Of a stretch of 34,807 nt of DNA, positions 8,382 through 16,788 are shown piece after piece. Source of the stretch: Gemmiger_A avium (GTDB lineage Bacteria; Bacillota; Clostridia; Oscillospirales; Ruminococcaceae). Under the pieces are notes generated by a model, which saw only the letters and a list, made by a program, of their open reading frames with translations, was not told the origin of the DNA and did not search any database. Within the stretch, counting starts at the first letter, position 1. The number at the start of each line of letters is the position of its first letter. A program made the position numbers and the translations under genes. The stretch is taken from assembly GCA_019114585.1 (NCBI GenBank), contig DXFE01000026.1, forward strand, positions 1-34,807. Direction: 5' to 3'.

Positions 8382-8679
8382 GAATATCCCCGGCCGCCGC
8401 TATGAAGTGCTGGGCCTTGTGCGGGGCAGCGTGGTGCAGAGCAAGAACTTCGGCAAGGATTTCATGAGCGCCATGAAAACCCTGGTGGGCGGCGAGATCG
8501 TGGCCTACACCGAACTGCTGCAGGAGGCCCGCCAGATCGCCATGGGCCGGATGGTGGCCCAGGCGGAGGAACTGGGGGCGGACGCCATCGTCTGCCTGCG
8601 GTATGCCTCCTCCAGCGTGATGCAGGGCGCGGCCGAGGTGATTTCCTACGGCACCGCCGTGCGCTTTACCGACAAGTAA
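8362..8679 (+). CDS. YbjQ/UPF0145-family protein
   Basis: 105 residues matching the YbjQ family, often named a putative heavy-metal-binding domain: T-E-N-I-P-G-(R/K)-x-Y-E-V-L-G-L-V-x-G at the N-terminus, then L-V-G-G-E-I-x-A-Y-T-x-L-L, a helical segment rich in Ala/Arg, and G-A-D-A-I-V near residue 75. Only one Cys is present, so metal binding is not evident here. Family members form ring-like oligomers; the role is unknown. ATG at 8362 follows AAAGGAG (8347-8353) and overlaps the end of the MerR gene, so the two are translationally coupled. Confidence 0.88.
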   Translation: MLIVNTENIPGRRYEVLGLVRGSVVQSKNFGKDFMSAMKTLVGGEIVAYTELLQEARQIAMGRMVAQAEELGADAIVCLRYASSSVMQGAAEVISYGTAVRFTDK

Positions 8680-8697
8680 CCAAAGGGGGACCGGATC

Positions 8698-9474
8698 ATG
8701 GATAGTGTATCGCTTTTGGGATCGGCCTTCTGGCTGGGTGTGGGCGCTGTGTTCACCTTTCTGGTGCCCATCGTGCTGCTGGTGGTGCTGCTGGTGCGCC
8801 GGATGGTCAGCAGCAAACCGCTGGCGCTGGGCTTTGCGGCCTTTGGCATCAGCCAGCTGGTGCTGCGCATTCCGCTGCTCAGCGTATTGAGCCTGTGGCA
8901 GCCCTACGTGGACTGGGCCACCGCCCACATGTGGCTGCAGCTGCTGCTGGTGGGCGGTTTGAGCGCGGGCCTGTTTGAGGAGACTGCCCGGCTGGGCGGC
9001 GCCTGCCTGCTGAACCGGAAAGGTTTTACCTACAAAGATGTGATCAGCTTCGGCCTGGGCCACGGCCTGTGCGAGGTGATCCTGCTGGTGGGGCTCAGCC
9101 AGATCAGCAGCATGGCCACCACCCTGGCAATAGCCTTTGCCCCCGAGATGATGCAGCAGGCGCTGGGCGCGCAGTTTGACCTGGTGATCAGCCAGCTGGC
9201 GGCGGTAAGCCCGCTGACCATCCTGCTGTCCCTGGTGGAACGGCTGGGCGCGGTGAGCCTGCATGTGTTCAACACGGTGCTGGTGTTCCGGGCGGTGCGG
9301 CAGCGCCAGCCGCTGTTCTACCTGGCGGCGCTGGCCGTGCACACCGCCGGCAACTTCCTGGTGGTGGCGGTCAACCTGACGGTGGGCGCTGTGCCCGCCG
9401 AAGGCCTGATGCTGCTGATCGGCGCGGCCTGCCTGGCCGGTACGCTGGCCGGCCGCAAGGCGTTTGCCCAATAA
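8698..9474 (+). CDS. YhfC-family putative intramembrane protease
   Basis: A 258-residue polytopic membrane protein with about seven hydrophobic segments. It has the conserved polar residues of YhfC, which resemble those of CPBP/Rce1-type membrane proteases: EETAR (94-98), HG-x-x-E (122-126), H189 in a helix (LHVFNT), and H-x-x-x-N (215-219). Enzyme activity is inferred from family resemblance. ATG at 8698 is preceded by AAAGGGGGA (8682-8690), 18 bases after the YbjQ stop. It closes the operon with the membrane-bound MerR regulator, which makes that regulator a possible substrate. A strong terminator follows. Confidence 0.85.
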   Translation: MDSVSLLGSAFWLGVGAVFTFLVPIVLLVVLLVRRMVSSKPLALGFAAFGISQLVLRIPLLSVLSLWQPYVDWATAHMWLQLLLVGGLSAGLFEETARLGGACLLNRKGFTYKDVISFGLGHGLCEVILLVGLSQISSMATTLAIAFAPEMMQQALGAQFDLVISQLAAVSPLTILLSLVERLGAVSLHVFNTVLVFRAVRQRQPLFYLAALAVHTAGNFLVVAVNLTVGAVPAEGLMLLIGAACLAGTLAGRKAFAQ

Positions 9475-9485
9475 CAATACAGCAA

Positions 9486-9525
9486 AACGGGGCGCATCCC
9501 ATCACAGGATGCGCCCCGTTTTTTT
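9486..9525. terminator. bidirectional terminator
   Basis: Perfect 14-bp stem (AACGGGGCGCATCC at 9486-9499 with 9507-9520), loop CATCACA, T-run to 9525 on the plus strand and A-run at 9484-9487 upstream. It ends the MerR operon and the converging ABC transporter operon (whose last gene stops at 9524). Confidence 0.93.
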
Positions 9526-10627
9526 ATCGTTTTGCCAGCCTTTGCGCCGCCAGGGCCGCGGCCCAGAGCAGCCCTGCCCCCAGCGGCAGCAGCGCCGGCA
9601 TGGTGCCGTCCGCCCAAAGCAGGTACCAGCTGGGCGGCAGCGCCCGGCTGAGCGGTGTCAGCGCCGGGGCATAGCGGGTCACGTCCAGCAGCGCCGGGCA
9701 GAGCAGCACACAGCCCACCGCCAGCCAGGGCAGCGCCAGTGCCCCCATGTCCGGCCCGGCGGGCAGCGCCGCCCAGAGCAGCGCCAGCGCCGGAACCGCC
9801 AGACAGAGCGGCCCCAGCCCGGCAAGCTGCCGCCCCACCGGGCCAAAGCCGGGCAGCCGTGCCGCGGCCAGTGTCCCCAGCAGGCAGAGGGCCAGGGTAT
9901 ACAGGGTGCTTTCCGCCAGCAGCGGGGCTTCCAGCGCCGCCCTCCCGGCCAGGGGACGGGCCCGGCGGTACCAGCCGCTCTGCCGCAGGCTTTTCAGGCT
10001 TCCGCCGGTCAGCAGCGCCCGGGCGGTCACCAGAATCCCCAGCGCCAGCCGGGCCAGCGCCCCGGCCCAGCCCGCGGCCCCCAGGCTGGCCAGGCTGCCG
10101 CCTCCCTCCACCGTCAGGATCATGGGGGAGCGGTTGGCCAGCTGCCCGGTCAGGCGCCCGGCCCAGCGGGATTCCTCGTCTGCGGGGATCAGCCTGGCCT
10201 CCGCCAGCCAGGCCGCGGCCAGCGCGCCGGACCGCTGCCCCAGCACCGCCGCCGCCAGCTGTTCCCGGGCGGGGGCGGCCAGCAGGCTGCCCGGGTGGGT
10301 CAGCTGCAAAAACTGCGGGTCGTCCGGTGTGCCGGTCAGCACAAAGGCACAGTCCCACAGCCCGGCCGCTACCTGCCGCCGGGCCTCCTGTTCGGTGCAG
10401 GGGCGGTATTCCACCGGGGCGGTCTCCAGCTGCGCCCAGACTGCCTGCCCGAACCCGGTGTCCGCGGGCAGGCACAGGCCCACCACCGGGTCGCCGCCCG
10501 CCGCGCCGGGAAGAAATCCCAGCGCCCACAACGCCAGCGGTACCGCCAGCAGCCCGGCCAGTGCCCCCGGCCGCAGCCATCGGCGCAGCCGCCGCCCCAG
10601 CGCGGGGAGAATATAGCCGGTCAGCAT
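9524..10627 (-). CDS. ABC-2 type transporter permease (second)
   Basis: A 367-residue membrane protein, extremely rich in Ala, Leu and Gly. One N-terminal helix (~20-40, ALAGLLAVPLALWALGFL), then a ~150-residue extracytoplasmic part (VEYRPCTEQEARRQVAAGLWDCAFVL, typical of ABC-2 permeases of the ABC2_membrane_3 / YhgE type), then about five further helices. ATG at 10627 follows AAGGAGGG (10642-10635) with a 7-base spacer; longer upstream readings of this frame run through the neighbouring gene and are artefacts. The start overlaps the end of the upstream permease by 7 bases. Substrate unknown. Confidence 0.8.
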   Translation of the reverse strand: MLTGYILPALGRRLRRWLRPGALAGLLAVPLALWALGFLPGAAGGDPVVGLCLPADTGFGQAVWAQLETAPVEYRPCTEQEARRQVAAGLWDCAFVLTGTPDDPQFLQLTHPGSLLAAPAREQLAAAVLGQRSGALAAAWLAEARLIPADEESRWAGRLTGQLANRSPMILTVEGGGSLASLGAAGWAGALARLALGILVTARALLTGGSLKSLRQSGWYRRARPLAGRAALEAPLLAESTLYTLALCLLGTLAAARLPGFGPVGRQLAGLGPLCLAVPALALLWAALPAGPDMGALALPWLAVGCVLLCPALLDVTRYAPALTPLSRALPPSWYLLWADGTMPALLPLGAGLLWAAALAAQRLAKR

Positions 10628-11814
10628 GGGGCGGCCCTCCTTCCCGCGCGGCGGGCGCCCAGCACCAGCGCCGCGGCACACAGGGCCAGCGCCCATACGG
10701 CCAGCGCGGCCCACTCCGCCGCCGGGGCCCGGTGGCCCAGCGGCACGGCCAGCACCGTGCGCAGCAGCGCGGGCGGCGTCCAGCGGCCCACCGCCCACAG
10801 CCAGCCGGGCAGCAGCACCGGCGGCAGCACGCAGCCCGCCGCCAGGGCCGAAGCCCCGGCCAGCCCCAGGGCCAGCGCCCCGGCCCGGCTTCGGCTGGAA
10901 ACCGGGCCGCAGCACAGTCCGGCAAACCCGGCCGCCGTCAGCGCGGCCAGTGCCGCCGGAGCCAGACAGGCCAGCGGGGCCCGGCTGTATACCGCCAGCG
11001 GCAGAAAGAACAACACAACATACAGCCCGAAGGCACAGACCAGCCCGGCCCCCGCCGGGGCCAGGGGAGACAGCCCCACCGCCCGGGCCCGCTGCCACAA
11101 CGCCGCCTGCTCTCCGCCGCCCAGGCAGGGCCAGAACAGCGGCGCGCAGAGCAGCAGCAGGCAGGCCAGCGTGCCTAGGGCGTAGTGCTCCGCCGGGGGC
11201 AGCGCGGCGGCGGCCAGCGTTTCGGTGCGGAACATCCGCCCCCGCTCCAGCACCGCCCGGGCAAAGGCCAGGTTCACCCCGGCCACCGCCTGGTCCCGGG
11301 TCAGGGGCGGGTCGGAAATTTGATCATAGGTTTCCAGCGCCGCGTAGATGCCCGCCTGGCTGTCGGTAAGCAGGGCGGCGGCCGTCTGGCCCATCCAGGC
11401 GGTCAGCGCCCCTTCCAGCGGCAGGCCCGGGGCGGTTTCCAGCGTGGGGGAGCGGTTCTCCCCGTTCAGGATGCTGGCCAGAAAATCCTCCGGCAGCCAT
11501 ACTACTCCGGCCGCTTCCCCCGCCGCCAGGGCACGCCGGGCCTCGTCCGGACCGGCGGCGGAAAACCGGCACCAGCAGGCCAGTTCGCCCATCCGGCCCA
11601 GCAGTCCGGCCAGGGTTTCCGCTTCGGCCTGGGCTTCTTCGCTCTCGCCGGTCAGCAGCACCGTCAGCACCGGCGCATCTGCGTCCCGGCTTGCCAGCGC
11701 GGCCCCGGCACCCGCGGCCAGACCCCAGGCCAGCAGGCACAACACAAACAGCGCCGCCCCCAGGCGGCGCTGCCGTTTGATCATCCAGCCTGTCAGTGCC
11801 AGAAATCCGCGCAT
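10621..11814 (-). CDS. ABC-2 type transporter permease (first)
   Basis: 397 residues with the same plan as the following gene: TM1 about 18-41, a ~170-residue extracytoplasmic domain (LTVLLTGESEEAQAEAETLA; GEAAGVVWLPEDFLASILNG, the 'small-molecule-free' ABC-2 signature region), then about five or six helices from residue 210 on. It begins 7 bases after the zinc-ribbon gene ends and overlaps the second permease, so the two probably form a heterodimer driven by the ATPase encoded at 14181-13555. The start codon is ATG; a typical ribosome site is not obvious, consistent with coupled translation. Confidence 0.8.
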   Translation of the reverse strand: MRGFLALTGWMIKRQRRLGAALFVLCLLAWGLAAGAGAALASRDADAPVLTVLLTGESEEAQAEAETLAGLLGRMGELACWCRFSAAGPDEARRALAAGEAAGVVWLPEDFLASILNGENRSPTLETAPGLPLEGALTAWMGQTAAALLTDSQAGIYAALETYDQISDPPLTRDQAVAGVNLAFARAVLERGRMFRTETLAAAALPPAEHYALGTLACLLLLCAPLFWPCLGGGEQAALWQRARAVGLSPLAPAGAGLVCAFGLYVVLFFLPLAVYSRAPLACLAPAALAALTAAGFAGLCCGPVSSRSRAGALALGLAGASALAAGCVLPPVLLPGWLWAVGRWTPPALLRTVLAVPLGHRAPAAEWAALAVWALALCAAALVLGARRAGRRAAPC

Positions 11815-11821
11815 AGCGTCC

Positions 11822-13483
11822 TCACCACATGTTGCTGCCGGTCAGCGGCGCGTAGACCATGGAGTTGTACTCACCCAGCAGACTGAACAAAAATTCCTGT
11901 ACTTCGATGTCGCTCATGTCGTTGAGCAGGGTGGGGGTGTACGACAGTTCGTCCAGAGGCTCGCCGGGGGCGATGGACAGGCTGGTGCTCAGCCGCAGGG
12001 CCATGCCGTTTGCCTCCATGGACAGATCGCTCAAATCCATCGTCAGGGTCTGGGCGTCCGGGTCGGCCAGCCAGCTGCCCGCGGCCGCCAGACGGATCGT
12101 GCCGCCCCAGCCGTCGTCGATCAGCATTTCAGCGGTCAGGTTTTCATCCGCTTTCTTGCTGTCCAGGTCCAAAGTAAAGGTAACCGGGGTCTCCCCGTAC
12201 AGGGTTATCCGGCCGCTGGTGGTCAGATGCCCGTCCGGGGCGGTATGGGCGCCGTTCATCTCAAGAACCGTCACCTCCGTGCCGTCGTCGGCCAGCGCCC
12301 GCAGCGCCAGCACATCCAGCAGGGTGCCGTCCATGCCCAGCTCCAGCTGCAGCACGCCGCCGTCCTGATCCACGGTCACCCGCACAACCTGCTTGTCCCG
12401 GATCAGGAACTCCATGTCCAGCGTTTCGGGCAGATCGGCCAGCAGGCTGTCCAGCGACTGGCGCAGGCTGTCCATCGTCAGCGAAGGATCGCTCATCATC
12501 AGGGATTTCAGAACTTCAGCCACATTGGGGTCGGCCAGCAGCGCGTCGGCGCAGGCGTTTGCCCATACGGTCAACGCCTCCCGGGGGGCGGACACCGTCA
12601 CCTGATCCAGCTTCCGGTCCTGGCCCTGGGCGTTCACCGTCATGCCCTTTTCCCGGTTGATCTCCACCTCGTCCAGCAGGGTGCGGGTGGCTTCCCACAT
12701 TGCGTCGGTGGTGGCAGGGTCCAGCGGCTTGCCGGTCTCCAGCCAGTTGTAGCTGTCGGCATAGGGGGCCAGATCCATCTCCGGGTCCAGGGCTTCGCTG
12801 CCCAGCAGCCGGTTGATCTGGGCGCCAAAGCCCTCGTTGAGGGTGCCGTACCATCGGCCTGTGGTCAGCTGGGGCGAGGCAAAGGCGATCATCTCGTCAT
12901 CCAGCCACACATCCATCAGCAGCACCGTGAAATCCCCCATATCCAGGGTATAGGTGAACCAAGACCGCCGGGCTTCCAGATCGCTCTGGCTCCGGACCGT
13001 AAACTGCAGCCCTTTCAGCATGTCGGCCTCCGGCCCGTCCACGGGCAGCTTTTCCAGCCGTACCGACTGGGTGATGACCGACTGCTCGATGGCCCGGTTC
13101 AGCCCCAGGTTTTTCTGCAGGGTCTCCTGCTCCTGTGCCAGTGTCGTGCCGGTGTTCACCAGGCTGTCAAACAGGTACACCGCCGGGTTCATCGCCCGCA
13201 GCAGGGCGGGTACCCCCAGCGCCAGCAGCAGGATCACCACCACGGCCGCCGCCGCAAGCCCCACCCACAGGCCGGTGCGCCGTTTGCGGGGCGGTGTGGC
13301 CGGGGCTGCCGGGGTAGCTACCGCCCCGGTTTCCGGGTCCGCGCCCCGCACGCCGGGCATCAGCACCGTGTCCGCCGGTCCGGCAGAGACCGGTTCCGCC
13401 GCCGGAGCGGTGACCGGCGTACCGCATTTTGTGCAGAACCGCTGGCCCTCTTCCAGCGGGGTGCCGCATCGTTTGCAGATCAT
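11822..13483 (-). CDS. zinc-ribbon membrane protein with large extracytoplasmic domain
   Basis: 553 residues. The N-terminus is a zinc ribbon (C3-x2-C6 ... C17-x2-C20), followed by a Pro/Ala-rich linker, a basic patch (PRKRR) and one transmembrane helix (about 70-95). The remaining ~450 residues would lie outside and are acidic, rich in beta strands, with no motif I can assign; the arrangement resembles clostridial zinc-ribbon/DUF6583-like proteins. ATG at 13483 is preceded by AAAAGGAGG (13500-13492). It lies between the ATPase and permease genes of an ABC-2 exporter, so it may be an accessory or quality-control subunit. That role is inference. Confidence 0.8.
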   Translation of the reverse strand: MICKRCGTPLEEGQRFCTKCGTPVTAPAAEPVSAGPADTVLMPGVRGADPETGAVATPAAPATPPRKRRTGLWVGLAAAAVVVILLLALGVPALLRAMNPAVYLFDSLVNTGTTLAQEQETLQKNLGLNRAIEQSVITQSVRLEKLPVDGPEADMLKGLQFTVRSQSDLEARRSWFTYTLDMGDFTVLLMDVWLDDEMIAFASPQLTTGRWYGTLNEGFGAQINRLLGSEALDPEMDLAPYADSYNWLETGKPLDPATTDAMWEATRTLLDEVEINREKGMTVNAQGQDRKLDQVTVSAPREALTVWANACADALLADPNVAEVLKSLMMSDPSLTMDSLRQSLDSLLADLPETLDMEFLIRDKQVVRVTVDQDGGVLQLELGMDGTLLDVLALRALADDGTEVTVLEMNGAHTAPDGHLTTSGRITLYGETPVTFTLDLDSKKADENLTAEMLIDDGWGGTIRLAAAGSWLADPDAQTLTMDLSDLSMEANGMALRLSTSLSIAPGEPLDELSYTPTLLNDMSDIEVQEFLFSLLGEYNSMVYAPLTGSNMW

Positions 13484-13554
13484 ACCAAAATCCTCCTTTT
13501 GCGTCTTTTCTTCTTTTCTCTATGGCAGTCGGGCGCATCTGCGCCGGTTGTCTT

Positions 13555-14181
13555 TTATACCGGGCGGCCGTTCTCCAGCCGCAGCCGCGCGCCGCACAGC
13601 CCGGCCAGATCGGCCTCGTCGTGGCTGCACAGCACCAGGCACCCGCCGCCGGGCAGGTAGACCTGCCGCAGCCAGGCGGTAAGCCGGGCGCGGGTGTCCG
13701 CGTCCAGCGGGGCAAAACTCTCGTCCAGCAGCAGGCAGGCGGGCCGGGCGCACAGGGCCATGGCCAGGCTTACCCGGCGGCTCATCCCGCCGCTCAAAGC
13801 GCCGCAGCGCAGCCCCCGCAGCTCATCCAGCGCCAGCAGCTGCCGCAGCTGGGCATCCATCGGGCCCCGCAGCCCGCACAGCCCCCGCCACAGCCGCAGC
13901 ACCTCGTCGGTGGTGGCGTCGGGGGGCAGCGCGTCCTGCTGGGGCACATAGCCCAGCCTCCGGCGCAGGAAATCCCGGTCACCCCGCACGTTTTTTCCCT
14001 GCCAGAGCACCTGCCCGCTGTCGGGGGCTTCGGTCTGGGCCAGCAGCCGCAGCAGGGTGCTCTTGCCCGAACCGTTGGGCCCGCACAGCCCCAGACATTC
14101 CCCGGGCGGCACAGCAAAGCTGACACCGGCCAGCACGGTGCGCGTCCCATACCGTTTGCACAGTTCCACCGCCTGCAGCAA
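13555..14181 (-). CDS. ABC transporter ATP-binding protein
   Basis: Drives the two ABC-2 permeases encoded downstream. Walker A GPNGSGKS, Q-loop (VPQQDALPP), signature LSGGMSRRVS (a variant LSGGQ), Walker B CLLLDES with Glu replaced by the expected D-E pair, D-loop, and H-loop SHDEAD are all present. The product is 208 residues, at the short end for this class. I chose the TTG at 14181: AAAGGGAGGG lies 7 bases upstream, and the frame beyond it (CKREGTALL) does not fit the family. The next gene starts 71 bases after the stop. Divergent from the MacA/MacB-type operon. Confidence 0.88.
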   Translation of the reverse strand: MLQAVELCKRYGTRTVLAGVSFAVPPGECLGLCGPNGSGKSTLLRLLAQTEAPDSGQVLWQGKNVRGDRDFLRRRLGYVPQQDALPPDATTDEVLRLWRGLCGLRGPMDAQLRQLLALDELRGLRCGALSGGMSRRVSLAMALCARPACLLLDESFAPLDADTRARLTAWLRQVYLPGGGCLVLCSHDEADLAGLCGARLRLENGRPV

Positions 14182-14391
14182 CGCTGTTCCCTCCCTTTTG
14201 CATAATAAAGCATGGCACACTGTTATACTAGCATCTTTCCACAGATCCCGCAACTGCTGCCGGTGGGGAACAATCCCGACTTTGCACAGAAACTTCACAT
14301 CTCTGCCCGCCGGATTTCACAATTACGGCGTATAGTAACACCATCAAATACGCGTTACAGAAAAAAAGAGGGAAATTGAGGGGGATTCATC
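14182..14391. other. divergent regulatory region between two exporter operons
   Basis: About 210 bases. It includes the heptamer repeats and -10 box of the plus-strand operon (14282-14336). For the minus side a -10-like TATAAC (14227-14222) can be seen, but no good -35 at normal spacing, so that promoter is not called. Confidence 0.45.
14282..14336 (+). promoter_or_regulatory. candidate activator-dependent promoter with helically phased heptamers
   Basis: TTGCACA (14282-14288), CTTCACA (14293-14299) and TTTCACA (14315-14321) are spaced 11 and 22 bases apart, on one face of the helix. The -10 box TATAGT (14331-14336) begins nine bases after the last one, and no normal -35 exists. This layout is typical of promoters activated by OmpR-type response regulators. 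Confidence 0.45.
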
Positions 14392-16071
14392 ATGCAGACC
14401 GTAAAAGCCGGGCTGAGCCGTCTGGGCGGCTGGGCGGGCCGTCATAAAAAGCTGTTGATCGCGCTGGCGATCCTGGTGGTGCTGGCGGGGGGCCTGGCCG
14501 TCTGGAAACTGCGGGCCCGGCCTGCCGCCGCCGGCCAGACCATCGAATACGTGCGCACCGTGACCCTGAGCCGGGGCAGCCTGGACGACGTGGTCAGCGC
14601 CACCGGCACGGTGGAGAGCGCGGACGTGTCCACCGTGACCACCGAACTGAAATACACCGTCCAGGAAGTGCTGGTAGCGGTGGGCGACTCGGTGCAGGAG
14701 GGGGACGTGATCTGCAAGCTGGATACCTCCGAACTGGAAAACCAGATCGAAAAGCTCAAGGAGAGCCTGGCCGACCAGACCGCCCAGCTGCAGAAGCAGT
14801 ACGACCAGGCGGTGGCCAGCCGGGACGAGGCCAAGTATGCCCTGGATGAGGCCTACACCAGCCAGAGCCGGGCCCAGAGCAGCTACAACAGCGCCAAGAG
14901 TGCCTACGACAGCATTGTAAATGAAATTGCCGCCTACCAGAGCGCCTACGACACGGCCCTGGCGGAGTACCAGGCCTTGCTGAAAGAGAGCGAACCGGGC
15001 CAGCTGCCGTCGGCGTCTTCTGACCCGGCGGCCAGCCAGCCCCAGGACGGCACGGCAGTGACCCAGGAGGAGAGCCTGGCCGACAAGATCAGCGCGGCCA
15101 AGGCGAAGCTGGATGCCGCCGAGGCGGAGCTGAACACCATGAAATCCGGCCTGGGCTACACCGCGGCGCAGCAGGCCTACACCAGCGCGGAACAGAGCCT
15201 GAACAGCGCCAACACCGCCTACAGCCAGGCCCAGAAAACCTACGACAGTGCCCAGGACGCGGTGAACACCGCCGCGGAAAACCTGGCGGACGGCGGCGAG
15301 AGCGATGAGCTGGAGCAGCTGTACGAGCAGGTGGAGAACTGCACCCTGCGGGCCAAGACCGCCGGCAAGGTGACCAGCCTGGACGCCACCGTGGGCAGCC
15401 TGCCCGGAACCACCGTGGCCACCATCCAGGACACCGGCAGCCTGAAAATCAGCATCAGCATCCCGGAATATGACATCGAGAGCGTGTCGGTGGGCCTGCC
15501 GGTGCGGATCACCACCGACGTGACCGACGAGACCTTTACCGGCACCGTCAGCCAGATCTCGCCCACCGCCACCGGCGGCGGGTCCTCTTCCAGCCAGTTC
15601 GCGGCGGAGGTGCTGGTGGACGGCAGCCCCGAGGCGCTGCGCATCGGCACCAACGCGTCGGTGGAGATCATCCTGTCCTCCACCGAGGATGTGTTCACCG
15701 TGCCGCTGGACGCCATCGGCCAGGATGAGAGCGGCCAGGACGTGGTCTACCTGCAGACCGGCACCGATGAGGCGGGCGACCCCACCTTTGAGCCGGTTCC
15801 TGTGACGGTGGGGGCCACCAACGATTACTACGCCGAGGTCAGCGGCGAGGATCTGACCGAGGGCGCGGTGGTGCGCGCCGCCGCCGACCCGGCCCAGGCC
15901 GTCAGCCAGATCACCCTGCCCACCGATGAGGAGATGAGCGGGGAGATGACCGGCGGGCCCTCCATGAGCGTGCAGGTAGGCGGCATGACCGGCGGCGACA
16001 TGGGCGGCGGCCGGGGTGACCGGGGCGAGATGGGCGGCGGTATGGCCGCGGCCCCCGTTATGGGAGGCTGA
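14392..16071 (+). CDS. HlyD/MacA-type efflux adaptor protein
   Basis: 559 residues. One N-terminal membrane anchor (about 20-40, LLIALAILVVLAGGLAV), a biotinyl-lipoyl-like half-motif (VSATGTVESADVSTVTTELKYTVQEVLVAVGDSVQEGDVI split around a long helical hairpin), a coiled coil from about 110 to 310 rich in Ala/Gln/Ser, the second lipoyl half (LRAKTAGKVTSL) and a beta-barrel region, then a Gly/Met-rich tail (GGDMGGGRGD). It links an ABC exporter to the outside; in Gram-positives this is the MacA-like subunit of three-gene MacAB-like exporters. ATG at 14392 follows GAGGGGG (14378-14384). The ATPase gene starts three bases after its stop. Substrate (peptide or antibiotic) unknown. Confidence 0.9.
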   Translation: MQTVKAGLSRLGGWAGRHKKLLIALAILVVLAGGLAVWKLRARPAAAGQTIEYVRTVTLSRGSLDDVVSATGTVESADVSTVTTELKYTVQEVLVAVGDSVQEGDVICKLDTSELENQIEKLKESLADQTAQLQKQYDQAVASRDEAKYALDEAYTSQSRAQSSYNSAKSAYDSIVNEIAAYQSAYDTALAEYQALLKESEPGQLPSASSDPAASQPQDGTAVTQEESLADKISAAKAKLDAAEAELNTMKSGLGYTAAQQAYTSAEQSLNSANTAYSQAQKTYDSAQDAVNTAAENLADGGESDELEQLYEQVENCTLRAKTAGKVTSLDATVGSLPGTTVATIQDTGSLKISISIPEYDIESVSVGLPVRITTDVTDETFTGTVSQISPTATGGGSSSSQFAAEVLVDGSPEALRIGTNASVEIILSSTEDVFTVPLDAIGQDESGQDVVYLQTGTDEAGDPTFEPVPVTVGATNDYYAEVSGEDLTEGAVVRAAADPAQAVSQITLPTDEEMSGEMTGGPSMSVQVGGMTGGDMGGGRGDRGEMGGGMAAAPVMGG

Positions 16072-16074
16072 GCC

Positions 16075-16788
16075 ATGGCCCCGATCATTCAGATGCACGG
16101 CATCGTAAAACGCTATTTTGAGGGCCGCCCCAATGAACTGGAGATCCTGCACGGCATCGACCTGACGGTGGAAAGCGGCGAGTTCGTGGCCATCGTGGGC
16201 GAGAGCGGCAGCGGCAAAAGTACCCTCATGAACATCATCGGCGCGCTGGACGTGCCCACCGCCGGGGAGTATATCCTGGACGGGGTGGACGTGACAAGCG
16301 CGCGGGACAGCGCCCTGTCCGATATCCGCAACCGCAAGATCGGGTTTGTGTTCCAGACCTTCAACCTGATCGGGCGTACCAGCGCCCAGAAAAACGTGGA
16401 ACTGCCCATGCTCTACGCGGGGCTGCCGGCCCGCAAACGGGCCCGCCGCGCCGCCGAACTGCTGGCCGAGATGGGCATGAGCGAGCGTGCCCGCCACCAG
16501 CCCAATGAGCTGAGCGGCGGCCAGAAACAGCGGGTGGCCATCGCCCGCGCCCTGGCTAACGACCCGGCCATCCTGCTGGCCGACGAGCCCACCGGCGCGC
16601 TGGATTCCGCCACCAGCCGGATGGTCATGGACATTTTTCACCGCCTGCACGAGGAGCAGGGCAAGACCATCGTGCTGATCACCCACAGCCAGGAGCTGGC
16701 CGCCGAGTGCCAGCGCATCCTGACCCTGAAGGACGGGCGCTTTGTGTCCGAGCGGAAAGGGGGGCGGCCCCATGGCCTTGTGGGATAA
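16075..16788 (+). CDS. MacB/LolD-type ABC transporter ATPase
   Basis: 237 residues; powers the exporter with the adaptor before and the permease after it. Walker A GESGSGKS, Q-loop VFQTFNLI, signature LSGGQKQR, Walker B ILLADEPTGALD, H-loop ITHS are all canonical for the MacB/LolD/FtsE group. ATG at 16075 lies three bases after the adaptor stop, so translation is coupled; the permease start lies inside its 3' end (17-base overlap). High confidence in the class, no evidence for a substrate. Confidence 0.95.
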   Translation: MAPIIQMHGIVKRYFEGRPNELEILHGIDLTVESGEFVAIVGESGSGKSTLMNIIGALDVPTAGEYILDGVDVTSARDSALSDIRNRKIGFVFQTFNLIGRTSAQKNVELPMLYAGLPARKRARRAAELLAEMGMSERARHQPNELSGGQKQRVAIARALANDPAILLADEPTGALDSATSRMVMDIFHRLHEEQGKTIVLITHSQELAAECQRILTLKDGRFVSERKGGRPHGLVG

